This document shows positions 29,596 to 41,163 of a stretch of 64,000 nucleotides of DNA, one piece after another. Positions within the stretch are counted from its first letter, which is position 1, and each line of letters starts with the position of its first letter. The notes under the pieces are model-generated. The model had not been told where the DNA came from and made no database searches. It saw only the letters and a list, made by a program, of their open reading frames with translations. This DNA comes from Silene latifolia (Eukaryota; Streptophyta; Magnoliopsida; Caryophyllales; Caryophyllaceae). Made by a program: the position numbers and the translations under genes. The stretch is from NCBI RefSeq assembly GCF_048544455.1, contig NC_133526.1:12726001-12790000 (forward strand), in the 5' to 3' direction.

Positions 29596-32444
29596 TGTAA
29601 TCCCCTATAAAATCTAGTGCAAAACAGTGGCGGAAACACTGTCGAATGGGATTAAATACACAAAGATAAAAGTTCTAACTGTTATAAATTGAGAATGTAT
29701 AAAATTCTCAAGGATAAAATTAAATGGTTAAGTCTAAACAAATGCCACTTTTATAAAAAGGGCGAAAATAAAATTCCTCAAAAGTGTTAAAACTAAAAAC
29801 CATAAAAGAAAGCAGAAAACAGTAGGATCTGCAAAACTACTCGCTAGCTCACACAAAAATCCCAAAGACAAAGCTAATACATCATGTTATAAACATAACG
29901 ACCACAATCGATGGGGAGTAACTCGACGTTCTCCCAGCCATATCACATGATATAAATGTTACAGATGCAAATAATATATCAAAGTAATTGAAATGTTATA
30001 AAACATAAGTAACAAAATATGATTACCAAATCACGTTAACCAACGTGCTGCATGCTTAAAAGCAAAATTCCTCAAATGATAGAATGGAAATAATATAGTT
30101 CAGGCAAGATATTCACTTTAGCTATACTCCTTGACACCGCAACATCTTACACTAGTTTCGGGAACTCAGTGTCACGCAAAGGTGACCAACTCCAAGTTCG
30201 CTCACTAGACAACAAGCTATAATAGGACACGTCTTACCACGCAATGCGAAGTCCTAGTCTAAGTACATGTACATGACTCTACGACAATAACTGCATCGCC
30301 CGCAGGATACCCAATCTTATAGCTGTATAAGAACCCGTATGCCTTAGTTTATTATTCTTTGCCTTTACTTTCATTATTCCAAACTTAAAAGTATTCCAAG
30401 TGATATAGTATATTATTCAAATGGTTCGTAAGTGAACTACACTTTTATTTTCCTTGAATTAGAAAACTTAAACTTAAAACCAAAAGTATAAAATTTATTT
30501 AAGGACTTTAAATAAATTAAGTTACTGAAATTAAACTTTAAAGACCATCCTTTGACTTAAGGTACTTTAGTAAAGACTTATTACTTAGGCTTTAATGAGA
30601 CGGAGCTCTACATTAGTTTATAAAACTGAACAGCAGTATTGTAAAATTTATAATTAATTACAGAAAAATCTAAATGACGCAAGGCCAATTTTCATGGTTT
30701 CCTATAGCTTTTATCTACAACTTTCATGTTTTGACAAACTTTAAATTAGGAAAGTATCAGGGGTCTAAAAATGCATTTCTAAAAACTGTCAGAAAACGTC
30801 ACCCATAATGTTTCAGTTCATAAATCTACTTTTAGAAAACATTTTAAGGCAAGGCATAATTTTAAACATAACTAAACATGATAAATCTTCATTGAGAAAA
30901 AGATTAGCTACTGTATCAAAAGCAAAATATCTTTTAAAAAATGAATCTTTGAGAGATGTCAGAAACGCGTTTTACAGACGAGCTGTTCACAAATAATTTA
31001 TTCTGACCAAACTGTAAGTTTAAATCTTATGAAAATTTTTATAAAGCCTCTACACTTTAAAATAACAGGAGTTTATTCTTTACACTTTTGCAAATTCGAA
31101 ATATAAACAGGTGATATGATTTTTACAAACAGACGAACATATTTGACAGATTTAACAACGGTTTCCATCAAACTTGTAAAATACACCATAAATCGAAAAT
31201 AATGATTGAAGACCTACAAATTTATACACAACCTAATACTCCATGTCTCTGCCATATACTAAAAGCTTATAAATTTACAATTTTATTTACTATTTTTAAC
31301 ATAATTAAAACCGAACAGAATCGCTATAATCGCAGAAACTGCGTCAATACTTTAAATTACGAAATAAATACTAAAACTCCAAAATAATTTCCACAAAAAT
31401 TCATGGTATCTTCAAATCTATCATTTAACCCAGAAATATAATTTAAACCTCCTGGAAATCATAAAAACGAATTTATACCATCTTTATATCATATTAATCG
31501 GTTTAATCATAAAACTTGCAAATCAACCAAATAAATTCCTATTGACAAAATAAATTTTATACATAGTCAAAATAATTTATAAACATTAAGGGATCAGAAA
31601 TCATATGGTTCAAAAAAAAAAAAAATCATATTAATAAATAAATCTTTATAAACCACAAAAAAAAATGCAATAATACATACAACTACAACAATTAAATCGA
31701 TGTAATACCGAGTAACGTCGTAGTTACCTTGTTACGAATCCGAATCCACATATGCTAGCCTTCAATATCTCCTCTACAAACCCTTAGAATAGGATGAACG
31801 GATGATGAGAGAATGTCGATCCAAATAAAGAAGCTAGAAGGCAAGCACGTACGTAGAAATTTGTAAAACGGAAATAAGGAAGCAAGAAGGCAAGCACGTA
31901 CGTAAATTTTATTCTTTAGAAACAGAGAACGGCGGAAGAGGGTTTACGATCCATATTTTTTTTGCAAGAGGGATAGATATGTGAATGATAAATGACCTAA
32001 TGAATGTAGTCATAAAGTAGAGTGTTTAAGAGGGAAAGAATAAATATAAGTAATAAAATCTCCTTGAAAAGCTCTAGAAAAACCAGTCACAAGAGGGAAT
32101 AAGTCAAAGAAAATACCTTCTAATTTTTATTGTAAAATAATTAGAAGTCGAATAAAAACAATTTATCAAATACTTAAAGTAAAAGATATAAAAAAAGTTT
32201 TCAAAATAAATTTTCTAGATATAAAATACACGGTCAAAAAAGATGATGAACCAGAATCGTTTTCCCATTTTATAAAAAAAAGTGACATATAATTAAAAGT
32301 CGGTCCATTTATAAAATAGGACTAAAATTAATAAAAATGGTGTTAAATAAAACATTAAACCAAAATTAGTATAAAAAGAAATAAAAATAAACCTCTTTAA
32401 CGAAAATCAAATAAATGAGATTTATTAAAATGGTGGGTGTTACA
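29596..32444 (-). repeat. 3' LTR of the LARD-like element
   Basis: 2,849 bp, plus-strand ends TGTAATCCCCTATAAAATC and GGTGGGTGTTACA. The frames at 30808 and 31202 also occur in the other LTR; both are short, AT-rich and without known domains. Confidence 0.92.
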
Positions 32445-32485
32445 ATCTCCCCCACTAAAAGAAAGTTTCGTCCTCGAAACTTAAA
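32445..32485 (-). other. Polypurine tract and pol-end relic of the LARD
   Basis: Minus strand: AAGTTTCGAGGACGAAACTT, then TCTTTTAGTGGGGGAGAT, then LTR. The same junction type (GATGGGGTGATTG then TAACACCC) occurs at 51650-51700 and 52670-52712. Confidence 0.75.
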
Positions 32486-35400
32486 AGTAAAAAAATAAAA
32501 TTTAAAGAACAAGATTTTTTTTTTTTAAAATCATTTCAGTTGACACTTAAATTCGAGAAATCATCGTTGAGGTCATACAATTTTTAAACAAGTTTTCAAA
32601 ATTGAACTATTAAAAATCACTTGTCTCATCTCATGGAACGAGAGAATACTGTCGCGAACCAGGATTCTGTCGTCCACGATAAGGGTAAGTCATCATTGAA
32701 AAAAATCAAATCTTACACCCATGCATCAGCAAGTACTGAACCGGTCATTAGACGTCTTTAATGACAAGTCCTAGCATCCACCAATGTCGAAATTCAAAAG
32801 TAAATGTGCCAATTTTACTTAAAACCTTTGAACAAATCAAATTTTGAAAATACAACACCACTTTGAAAGTTTCTAAAGGCACCAAAGTATTGAAAACCAA
32901 AATTCAGAGTATTTTCAAACGAATTTCAAGTCATTTCGAAACAAAACCAAATTTAAATGATAACTCAAAACTAAAAGAGAAAGAGAAGTTTAAAACTTTG
33001 AAGCTAGTCATAATTCAAAATTTCCAAGATAATCAAAATATTTTCATAAAAGTCAAAATATTTTGTGTAAATGGAATTTCTCAAAGAAAAAGGTTAACGA
33101 GAAATCAAATTTGTATATGCAACATAACATTTGAAAGTTTTTTTTTTTTTTTGCATTAAATAACTTTATTTGAAACAAAACCAAGTTTAGACACTAATTC
33201 AGAGTAACATTAACTTTGAAAATTAAAATTTTAAATCATAACTCAAAATTAAAATTTCCGAGAACCAAACATTGTAAAAGAAGAAACTCTTGTATAAAAT
33301 GGAAATATCCGAGGAAAAGGTCAATGGTAAATCAAGACAAAAGTTTTGAAACTAAAGCAAGGGAGAGAAAGATTTAAGAGTCATATATAACTCTCTCAAG
33401 GATTATGAAAGAGGATAAACATCTCGAGATTCAAAAGAAGGAGTGCAAATTTTACTTAAAACCTTTGTACAAATCGAATTTGTAAATACAACATAACTCT
33501 TGAAAGTTTTAGAAGCATCCAAACAAAATTTTTCGAAATAATTCCGAAATACTTTCGAACGAGTTTTAAAAACATTTCAACACATGACAAAATTTAGATA
33601 CTAACCAAGAGTAAAACGAAAATGGAAGTTTTATACTTTAAAATCATAAATTTCAAAGATAATCAAAACTTTATAGGAGTCAAACCTTGTATAAAACAGA
33701 AATATTCGAGGAAAAAGGCTAAAGGTAAAAAGTTTTCAAACTTTAGCCAAGGTTAAGGTAGTAACAGATGCTCAGATGAAGAAGTGAGAATGAGAGATTC
33801 AAGAGCTATACAAACCTCTCTCAAGGATTACAGAAGAGGTTAAAGATCTCAAGATTCTTGGTACGACTCCTCTATGGAACCCAAGCTTTTTCTATTTCCA
33901 TCGAAAACAACACCAAGGTTATTAAACTCAGGCAACTAAGTTGTCAAGCTCAGAATTGCCAAACTTCCTAGTCTACATCCTCCAAGATTATCGATTAACA
34001 CAACTCCCACCTCAAATCCTTACATAACTGATCATCATGTCAAAACATCATGGTAAAAATCCATCAAGTATTTCAACATCCAACCGACTAACTAAATTCC
34101 TCAAGTTATCAAATCCATAAGACTCCTCGAAACACCAAACAGAAAACATCGTCTAACAAAGCTCGATGAGAATTCCTCTGAATCGAAAGCATCAATGCCT
34201 CTAATATCCACAAGTACAATCTAAAGAAAATAAAGCTCTCTTAGAAGTCCATTAAATGAATATAAAGGTCTCTTAGCAGTTCATTAAATTCCCAATCATT
34301 ACACTACAACAGTTAGGGGCTAAGAACTCAACCAAGCAACAATTTCGATCATATAAGGTCATCAAACAACAATTTCCTTTAAGGTAAAACAGACCAAAAT
34401 ATTCTTCAGAGAAATACATGTACTAGGGTTAAGACATTAAGATATGATACGTATACATAATTCCCAACTCCGGGTTCATAATTCTTCAAATCAATATAAT
34501 CAATCCAAACTGCAGTTGAGCTAAGACACTCCTTATTTCCAAGGTTAACACTAAACAACCCAAATAAAGATAAGTCACACAACCAAAAGTTCCAAGGTTA
34601 CAACCTTACCTCAGAACTCAACAATCTAAATCCATAAGAATAGAAACGGAGATTAATCTAGATCAACCAAAAATGACACATGGATATTATAAAACCTTAA
34701 TCACCTCCAGTCCAAAATATGTAAATTACCTATAATCTGAAACCATTAACTACGCCAAAATTCTAACTCCATAATCCACTACTCACCATTCAAGTTAATC
34801 CTTAAGAAATAACAGTCCTTACAAGATAAACATTAAGGATAAAACTCACTATCCTCAAACCATAAGTAACAAGACTTTACTAAACCTCAAACTTACTTAA
34901 CTTCCATCATATTTCTCCAAGAAAGAGTCAGTTTAACCAATGAATCTCAAGAGAATAGATACCAATGGGGAGGAATCACAAAGAAGGATTATTCATCAGA
35001 ATAGGAGATGAAGATTTATAACAAGGATATAGGAAGCGACTAAAGGCTGAAAAAGTAAAGGAAGAAGAACGATGATCATAGACTAACAAGGTCGAGATCG
35101 AGAAGGACTTTTTAAGGCTCTAGAGTTGCAAGAGGGCTCACTAGGTCGCTCCATCTTCCGGTAGAGAAAACAAACACACCAGTCTTGGGTCGCTCCAATG
35201 ACGGATCCACAGTGTAATCATCTCTGGGTGTACTGCACCATTATGGAACTTGAGTCCTCTCTTGGCCAACTTGTCTATAGCTTGAGCAGGACTGAATCTG
35301 AGATAAAACTACCATTGTCCCTTCCTTGTGGCATCAAGTTCTCCACGCGTTCAGGCGTTCAGCTAGGTTGTGGAGCGAGTTCAATATCACCATCATGATC

Positions 35401-35644
35401 GCGTTAAGTCCGGAAAACACCACGTCCATGTCCACCTTCCTTCATCTTCTTCGTCGGAGGAAATAAAAACAAAACATAGATTCAATGCTAGTCATTGATT
35501 TTGCAAGAACACATAAACTAACATTCAAGTCCTTATGGTTTCTACCCATCTCTCACTAAATCATTTATTTAGTCAAATCATTTATTAGGCATTTTCCTAA
35601 AGATCAATGTGTGAGCGTCGGGAGCAAAGATGCTCGATACCAAC
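32486..35644 (-). other. Non-coding interior of the LARD
   Basis: AT-rich, with loosely repeated blocks such as TTTTACTTAAAACCTTTG at about 32812 and 33454, and AATACAACATAAC-type words. The plus-strand frames at 32863-33159 and 35198-35398 have no recognisable domain. The PBS lies at 35626-35643 (minus strand TGGTATCGAGCATC). Confidence 0.6.
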
Positions 35645-38489
35645 CGTAATCCCCTATAAAATCTAGTGCAAAACAGTGGCGGAAACACTGTCGAATGGGA
35701 TTAAATACACAAAGATAAAAGTTCTAACTGTTATAAATTGAGAATGTATAAAATTCTCAAGGATAAAATTAAATGGTTAAGTCTAAACAAATGCCACTTT
35801 TATAAAAAGGGCGAAAATAAAATTCCTCAAAAGTGTTAAAACTAAAAACCATAAAAGAAAGCGAGAAAACAGTAGGATCTGCAAACTACTCGCTAGCTCA
35901 CACAGAAAATCCCAAAGAAAGCTAATACATGTCATGTTATAAACATAACGACCACAATCGATGGGGAGTAACTCGACGTTCTCCCAGCCATATCACATGA
36001 TATAAATGTTACAGATGCAAATAATATATCAAAGTAATTGAAATGTTATAAAACATAAGTAACAAAATATGATTACCAAATCACGTTAACCAACGTCTTT
36101 GCATGCTTAAAAGCAAAATTCCTCAAATGATAGAATGGAAATAATATAGTTCAGGCAAGATATTCACTTTAGCTATACTCCTTGACACCGCAGCATCTTA
36201 CACTAGTTTCGGGAACTCAGTGTCACGCAAAGGTGACCAACTCCAAGTTCGCTCACTAGACAACAAGCTATAATAGGACACGTCTTACCACGCAGTGCGA
36301 AGTCCTAGTCTAAGTACATGTACATGACTCTACGACAATCTGCATGCGCCCGCAGGATACCCAATCTTATAGCTGTATAAGAACCCGTATGCCTTAGTTT
36401 ATTATTCTTTGCCTTTACTTTCATTATTCCAAACTTAAAAGTATTCCAAGTGATATAGTATATTATTCAAATGGTTCGTAAGTGAACTACACTTTTATTT
36501 TCTTCGAATTAGAAAACTTAAACTTAAAACCAAAAGTATAAAATTTATTTAAGGACTTTAAATAAATTAAGTTACTGAAATTAAACTTTAAAGACCATCC
36601 TTTGACTTAAGGTACTTTAGTAAAGACTTATTACTTAGGCTTTAATGAGACGGAGCTCTACATTAGTTTATAAAACTGAACAGCAGTATTGTAAAATTTA
36701 TAATTAATTACAGAAAAATCTAAATGACGCAAGGCCAATTTTCATGGTTTCCTATAGCTTTTATCTACAACTTTCATGTTTTGACAAACTTTAAATTAGG
36801 AAAGTATCAGGGGTCTAAAAATGCATTTCTAAAAACTGTCAGAAAACGTCACCCATAATGTTTCAGTTCATAAATCTACTTTTAGAAAACATTTTAAGGC
36901 AAGGCATAATTTTAAACATAACTAAACATGATAAATCTTCATTGAGAAAAAGATTAGCTACTGTATCAAAAGCAAAATATCTTTTAAAAAATGAATCATT
37001 GAGAGAAGTCAGAAACGCGTTTCTGACGATTTTGTTCACAAATAATTTATTCTGACCAAACTGTAAGTTTAAATCTTATGAAAATTTTTATACAGCCTCT
37101 ACACTTTAAAATAACGGAGTTTATTCTTTACACTTTTGCAAATTCGAAATATAAACAGGTGATATGATTTTTACAAACAGACGAACATATTTGACAGATT
37201 TAACAACGGTTTCCATCAAACTTGTAAAATACACCATAAATCGAAAATAATGATTGAAGACCTACAAATTTATACACAACCTAATACTCCATGTCTCTGC
37301 CATATACTAAAAGCTTATAAATTTACAATTTTATTTACTATTTTTAACATAATTAAAACCGAACAGAATCGCTATAATCGCAGAAACTGCGTCAATACTT
37401 TAAATTACGAAATAAATACTAAAACTCCAAAATAATTTCCACGAAAATTCATGGTATCTTCAAATCTATCATTTAACCCAGAAAAATAATTTAAACCTCC
37501 TGGAAATCATAAAAACGAATTTATACCATCTTTATATCATATTAATCGGTTTAATCATAAAACTTGCAAATCAACCAAATAAATTCCTATTGACAAAATA
37601 AATTTTATACATAGTCAAAATAATTTATAAACATTAAGGGATCAGAAATCATATGGTTCAAAAAAAAAAAATCATATTAATAAATAAATCTTTATAAACC
37701 ACAAAAAAAAATGCAATAATACATACAACTACAACAATTAAATCGATGTAATACCGAGTAACGTCGTAGTTACCTTGTTACGAATCCGAATCCACATATG
37801 CTAGCCTTCAATATCTCCTCTACAAACCCTTAGAATAGGATGAACGGATGATGAGAGAATGTCGATCCAAATAAAGAAGCTAGAAGGCAAGCACGTACGT
37901 AGAAATTTGTAAAACGGAAATAAGGAAGCAAGAAGGCAAGCACGTACGTAAATTTTATTCTTTAGAAACAGAGAACGGCGGAAGAGGGTTTACGATCCAT
38001 ATTTTTTTTGCAAGAGGGATAGATATGTGAATGATAAATGACCTAATGAATGTAGTCATAAAGTAGAGTGTTTAAGAGGGAAAGAATAAATATAAGTAAT
38101 AAAATCTCCTTGAAAAGCTCTAGAAAAACCAGTCACAAGAGGGAATAAGTCAAAGAAAATACTTCTAATTTTTATTGTAAAATAATTAGAAGTCGAATAA
38201 AAACAATTTATCAAATACTTAAAGTAAAAGATATAAAAAAAGTTTTCAAAATAAATTTTCTAGATATAAAATACACGGTCAAAAAAGATGATGAACCAGA
38301 ATCGTTTTCCCATTTTATAAAAAAAAGTGACATATAATTAAAAGTCGGTCCATTTATAAAATAGGACTAAAATTAATAAAAATGGTGTTAAATAAAACAT
38401 TAAACCAAAATTAGTATAAAAAGAAATAAAAATAAACCTCTTTAACGAAAATCAAATAAATGAGATTTATTAAAATGGTGGGTGTTACA
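35645..38489 (-). repeat. 5' LTR of the LARD-like element
   Basis: 2,845 bp. Starts CGTAATCCCCTATAAAATC (first base changed from T) and ends GGTGGGTGTTACA. Only scattered differences from the left LTR are seen, for example at 35861-35935 and 37017-37035. Confidence 0.92.
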
Positions 38490-39216
38490 AATATTATTAA
38501 AAAAAAAGTAGTAATAACCTGATTATCAGGTAGTCGGTTACTCTATTCTAATATGAGAAGAAACGGTTAATAGTTTGGTTTATTCTCGAATTAAATGAAA
38601 TTTAGAGTATTTCGGGAAGCCTACCTATAGTTTGGAGTAATCTTGTTAAATAACCCTTTTTAATTTATACGTTTTCCCTTTTGGCCTTTTGTTTTTTTTC
38701 CTCCTTATGACCGTATATTTATATGCTATATAGTATTAACTGTGTGTCTGTTATTATTAATTTACTTTTAATTTATAATTGTATTCCCTCTTTAATTAGA
38801 CCTTTGATCCTGCTAAATTGCTTGTTGTTGATGTTTCAGTTTTTTAAATTTCTTTACTATTCTTTTCAATTAATGTTGTTTACATTGGTGTTATTGTACG
38901 TTTTGTGTTGTCCTGGTTATTTATTGTTTAGTAGTAGTGGTCATTTTAATTGTTTTGATTATTTTGTATGTTTTTATTATCATTGAATTGAATATTAAAT
39001 TAGATTATTAACTGTTAGAAGTCCTTTTATATCTCAGTTTTTCTCTTCTCTTTGTAACGGTGATTTTTTGTTTGTGTTTTGTATTTAAGACTTGATTATT
39101 ATTTTCGTGGTTGTTTGCATTCTCTTTTATTAATTCTACTGATCAATACTCTTTTATTATTTGATCTTCTTGTCTTTTTATATTCCATTAATTAATTAAT
39201 TTGTGGTGCTTGATAT

Positions 39217-39235
39217 GTATATATATATATATATA
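39217..39235. repeat. Short (TA)n, left palindrome arm
   Basis: 19 bp of TA in the left arm. The same site in the right arm holds 46 bp. Confidence 0.9.
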
Positions 39236-39335
39236 ACCTATTTTATTCCATACATATCCTGTTGTATTCATCTTATCATTTTTTTGTTTCCTTTTCATTT
39301 GTTGTTTATTTTCCAGGTTGATTCTTGTTTCTGCA

Positions 39336-39735
39336 ATGGCCCGTTACAGCGTTGGTGACGTAGTGGAGGTGATGTTTCCCGAGCCGGGCTTTATTGGTTC
39401 CTATTTTCTTGCAACCATAATATATTTATTGGGAGATGCTGAAGTGTATGTTCAATTTCACCAGCTTTTGTCACCCACTGGTTCTCGCCTTCTGAGAGAC
39501 GTTATTGGGGTTGAGCACATACGTCCTTTGGCCCCTTCATTGCGAGGATGGAGTATGGTCTCTATGATCTCGTTGACGTATTTGTCAACGATGGCTGGTG
39601 GACCGGGCGTGTTATAGACGTCTTCGGTGTAGAAGGTTACTATGAGATATTTTTTTAAATGTATGATGAGGTTTCGTATAATGTTAACTATGAGATGCGC
39701 CCGCATCTCGATTGGGAGAATAATAGGTGGGTGGG
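39336..39735 (+). pseudogene. Agenet-domain gene fragment, left arm copy
   Basis: ATG at 39336, directly after a splice-acceptor-like TTTTCCAG. The frame gives ARYSVGDVVEVMFPEPGFIG, GSYFLATIIYLL, VYVQFHQLLSPTGSRLL and GVEHIRPLAP, a plant Agenet (Tudor-like) domain as in DUF724-type chromatin or RNA-linked proteins. After about residue 72 the frame shifts: the second Agenet motif (DVFVNDGWWTGRVIDV) is in another frame, and a T run at 39650 breaks it again. The fragment ends at the palindrome hinge. It was already broken before duplication, because both arms share the first frameshift. Possibly captured host DNA. Confidence 0.75.
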
Positions 39736-39772
39736 TTTCTTGGGTTGACACGTATCTCCCAATCGAGATGCG

Positions 39773-40168
39773 CCCACCCACCTATTATTCTCCCAATCGA
39801 GATGCGGGCGCATCTCATAGTTAACATTATACGAAACCTCATCATACATTTCAAAAAATATCTCATAGTAACCTTCTACACCGGAGACGTCTATAACACG
39901 CCCGGTCCACCAGCCATCGTTGACAAACACGTCAACGTGATCATAAAGACCATACTCCATCCTCGCAATGAAGGGGCCAAAGGACGTATGTGCTCAACCC
40001 CAATAACGTCTCTCAGAAGGCGAGAACCAAGCAGACAAAAGTCAGAAACTGAACATACACTTCAGCATCTCCCAATAAATATACTATGGTTGCAAGAAAA
40101 TAGGAACCAATAAAGCCCAACTCGAAAAACATCACCTCCACTACGTCACCAACGCTGTAACGGGCCAT
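39773..40168 (-). pseudogene. Agenet-domain gene fragment, right arm copy (inverted)
   Basis: Mirror of 39336-39735, with start ATG at 40168 on the minus strand. The second Agenet motif is open from 39960 down: DHVDVFVNDGWWTGRVIDVS, GVEGYYEIFFEMYDEVSYNV and LDWENNRWV. The first half shares the shift after IRPLAPS, and there are extra changes near 40020-40050. No full protein can come from either copy, and no Agenet gene of normal length (several repeats) is present. Confidence 0.75.
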
Positions 40169-40261
40169 TGCAGAAACAAGAATCAACCTGGAAAATAAAC
40201 AACAAATGAAAAGGAAAGATTATAAGATGAATACAACATGATATGTATGGAATAAAATAGG

Positions 40262-40262
<1 letters not shown>

Positions 40263-40308
<46 letters not shown>
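40263..40308. repeat. (TA)23 in the right palindrome arm
   Basis: Longer than the 19-bp tract at the matching position 39217-39235, so it expanded or contracted after the palindrome formed. Confidence 0.9.
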
Positions 40309-40313
<5 letters not shown>

Positions 40314-41138
40314 CAAGCACCACAAATTAATTAATTAATGTAATCTAAAAAGACAAGAAGATCAAATAATAAAAGAGTATTGATCAGTAGAATTAATAAA
40401 AGAGAATGCAAATAACCACGAAAATAATAACCAAGTCTTAAATACAAAACACAAACAAAAAATCACCGTTACAAAGAGAAGAGAAAAATTGAGATATAAG
40501 AGGACTTCTAACAGCTAATCTAATTTAATATTCAATTCAATGATAATAAAAATATACAAAATAATCAAAACAATTAAAATGACCACTACTACTAAACAAT
40601 AAATAACCAGGACAACACAAAACGTACAATAACACCAATGTAAACAACATTAATTGAAAAGAATAGTAAAGAAATTTAAAAAACTGAAACATCAACAACA
40701 AGCAATTTAGCAGAATCAAAGGTCTAATTTAAAGAGGGAATACAATTATAAATTAAAAGTAAATTAATAATAACAGAAACACAGTTAATACTATATAGCA
40801 TATAAATATACGGTCCTAAGGAGAAAAAAAAAAGGCCAAAAGGGAAAACGTATAAATTAAAAAAGAAAACCTAATACTAATCTACGAGAATTCTATATAC
40901 ATATAGCAAAGGATAAACTGTCCATACACAGCAACTGAAGGTTTAAGTCACAACCTTAATTCTAGCCACCAGCAATAAATGAAATATGTAAACCGAAAGA
41001 AAAAGCATGTGACACTGACTCCACCATTACCCAATAAGTCATTTCAGTCAACTTTTACATATTTTAAAAACACTAAGCAACTTCGCGTCTCAAATGCCCG
41101 AACCTTTCAGTCAATTTTACAAACAGAAAAACATAAGG

Positions 41139-41163
41139 ATTTTATTAGAAATCAAGTTGATAA
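41139..41163 (+). repeat. 25-bp direct repeat, left edge of the Helitron block
   Basis: ATTTTATTAGAAATC then AAGTTGATAA, found again exactly at 54395-54419. It sits precisely where the homology of the palindrome arm stops. Confidence 0.85.

Larger units (their letters stand above)
29596..38489 (-). mobile_element. LARD-like non-autonomous LTR retrotransposon, 8,894 bp
   Basis: Two 2.85-kb LTRs (29596-32444 and 35645-38489) flank 3.2 kb of non-coding DNA. Target duplication AATAT at 29591-29595 and 38490-38494. On the minus strand a PBS like TGGTATC(a)GAGC (initiator Met tRNA type) follows the right LTR, and AGTGGGGGAGAT precedes the left LTR. Just inside the 3' end AAGTTTCGAGGACGAAACTT is kept, the sequence usually found at the end of chromovirus (Tekay-type) pol. 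No gag or pol can be seen, so movement would need helpers. Very long LTRs with an empty, conserved interior are the definition of a LARD. The two LTRs look nearly the same, so the insertion is recent. Confidence 0.88.
28749..38656. mobile_element. ~1-kb TIR element with 9-bp duplication, split by the LARD
   Basis: The left end GGGTTATTTAATAAAAATAC is matched by the right end, read inward, GGGTTATTTAACAAGATTAC; both continue with TCCA and ACTAT. The 9-bp repeat TTTTTAATT lies at 28740-28748 and 38657-38665, and the right palindrome arm has this site once. Without the 8.9-kb LARD and its 5-bp duplication the element is about 1.0 kb, with no credible gene. Mutator-like by duplication length. Confidence 0.8.
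28253..41138. repeat. Large palindrome, arms ~1.4 kb before later insertions
   Basis: The right arm 39773-41138 is the inverse of the left arm 28253-39737 once two insertions in the left arm (28379-28566 and 28749-38656, each with one 9-bp duplication) are removed. The hinge is 39738-39772. Both arms contain a broken Agenet-domain gene, a TA tract, CTTTAAATTAGACC-type AT-rich DNA and the CATGTGACACTGA / AACCTTCAGTTGCTGTG blocks. By eye the arms differ by scattered substitutions, small indels and the TA-tract length. Confidence 0.85.

Noticed and set aside
30808..31387. Short frames found in both LARD LTRs (also 36858-37435)
   Set aside because: They are duplicated only because the LTRs are; AT-rich codons, no domain.
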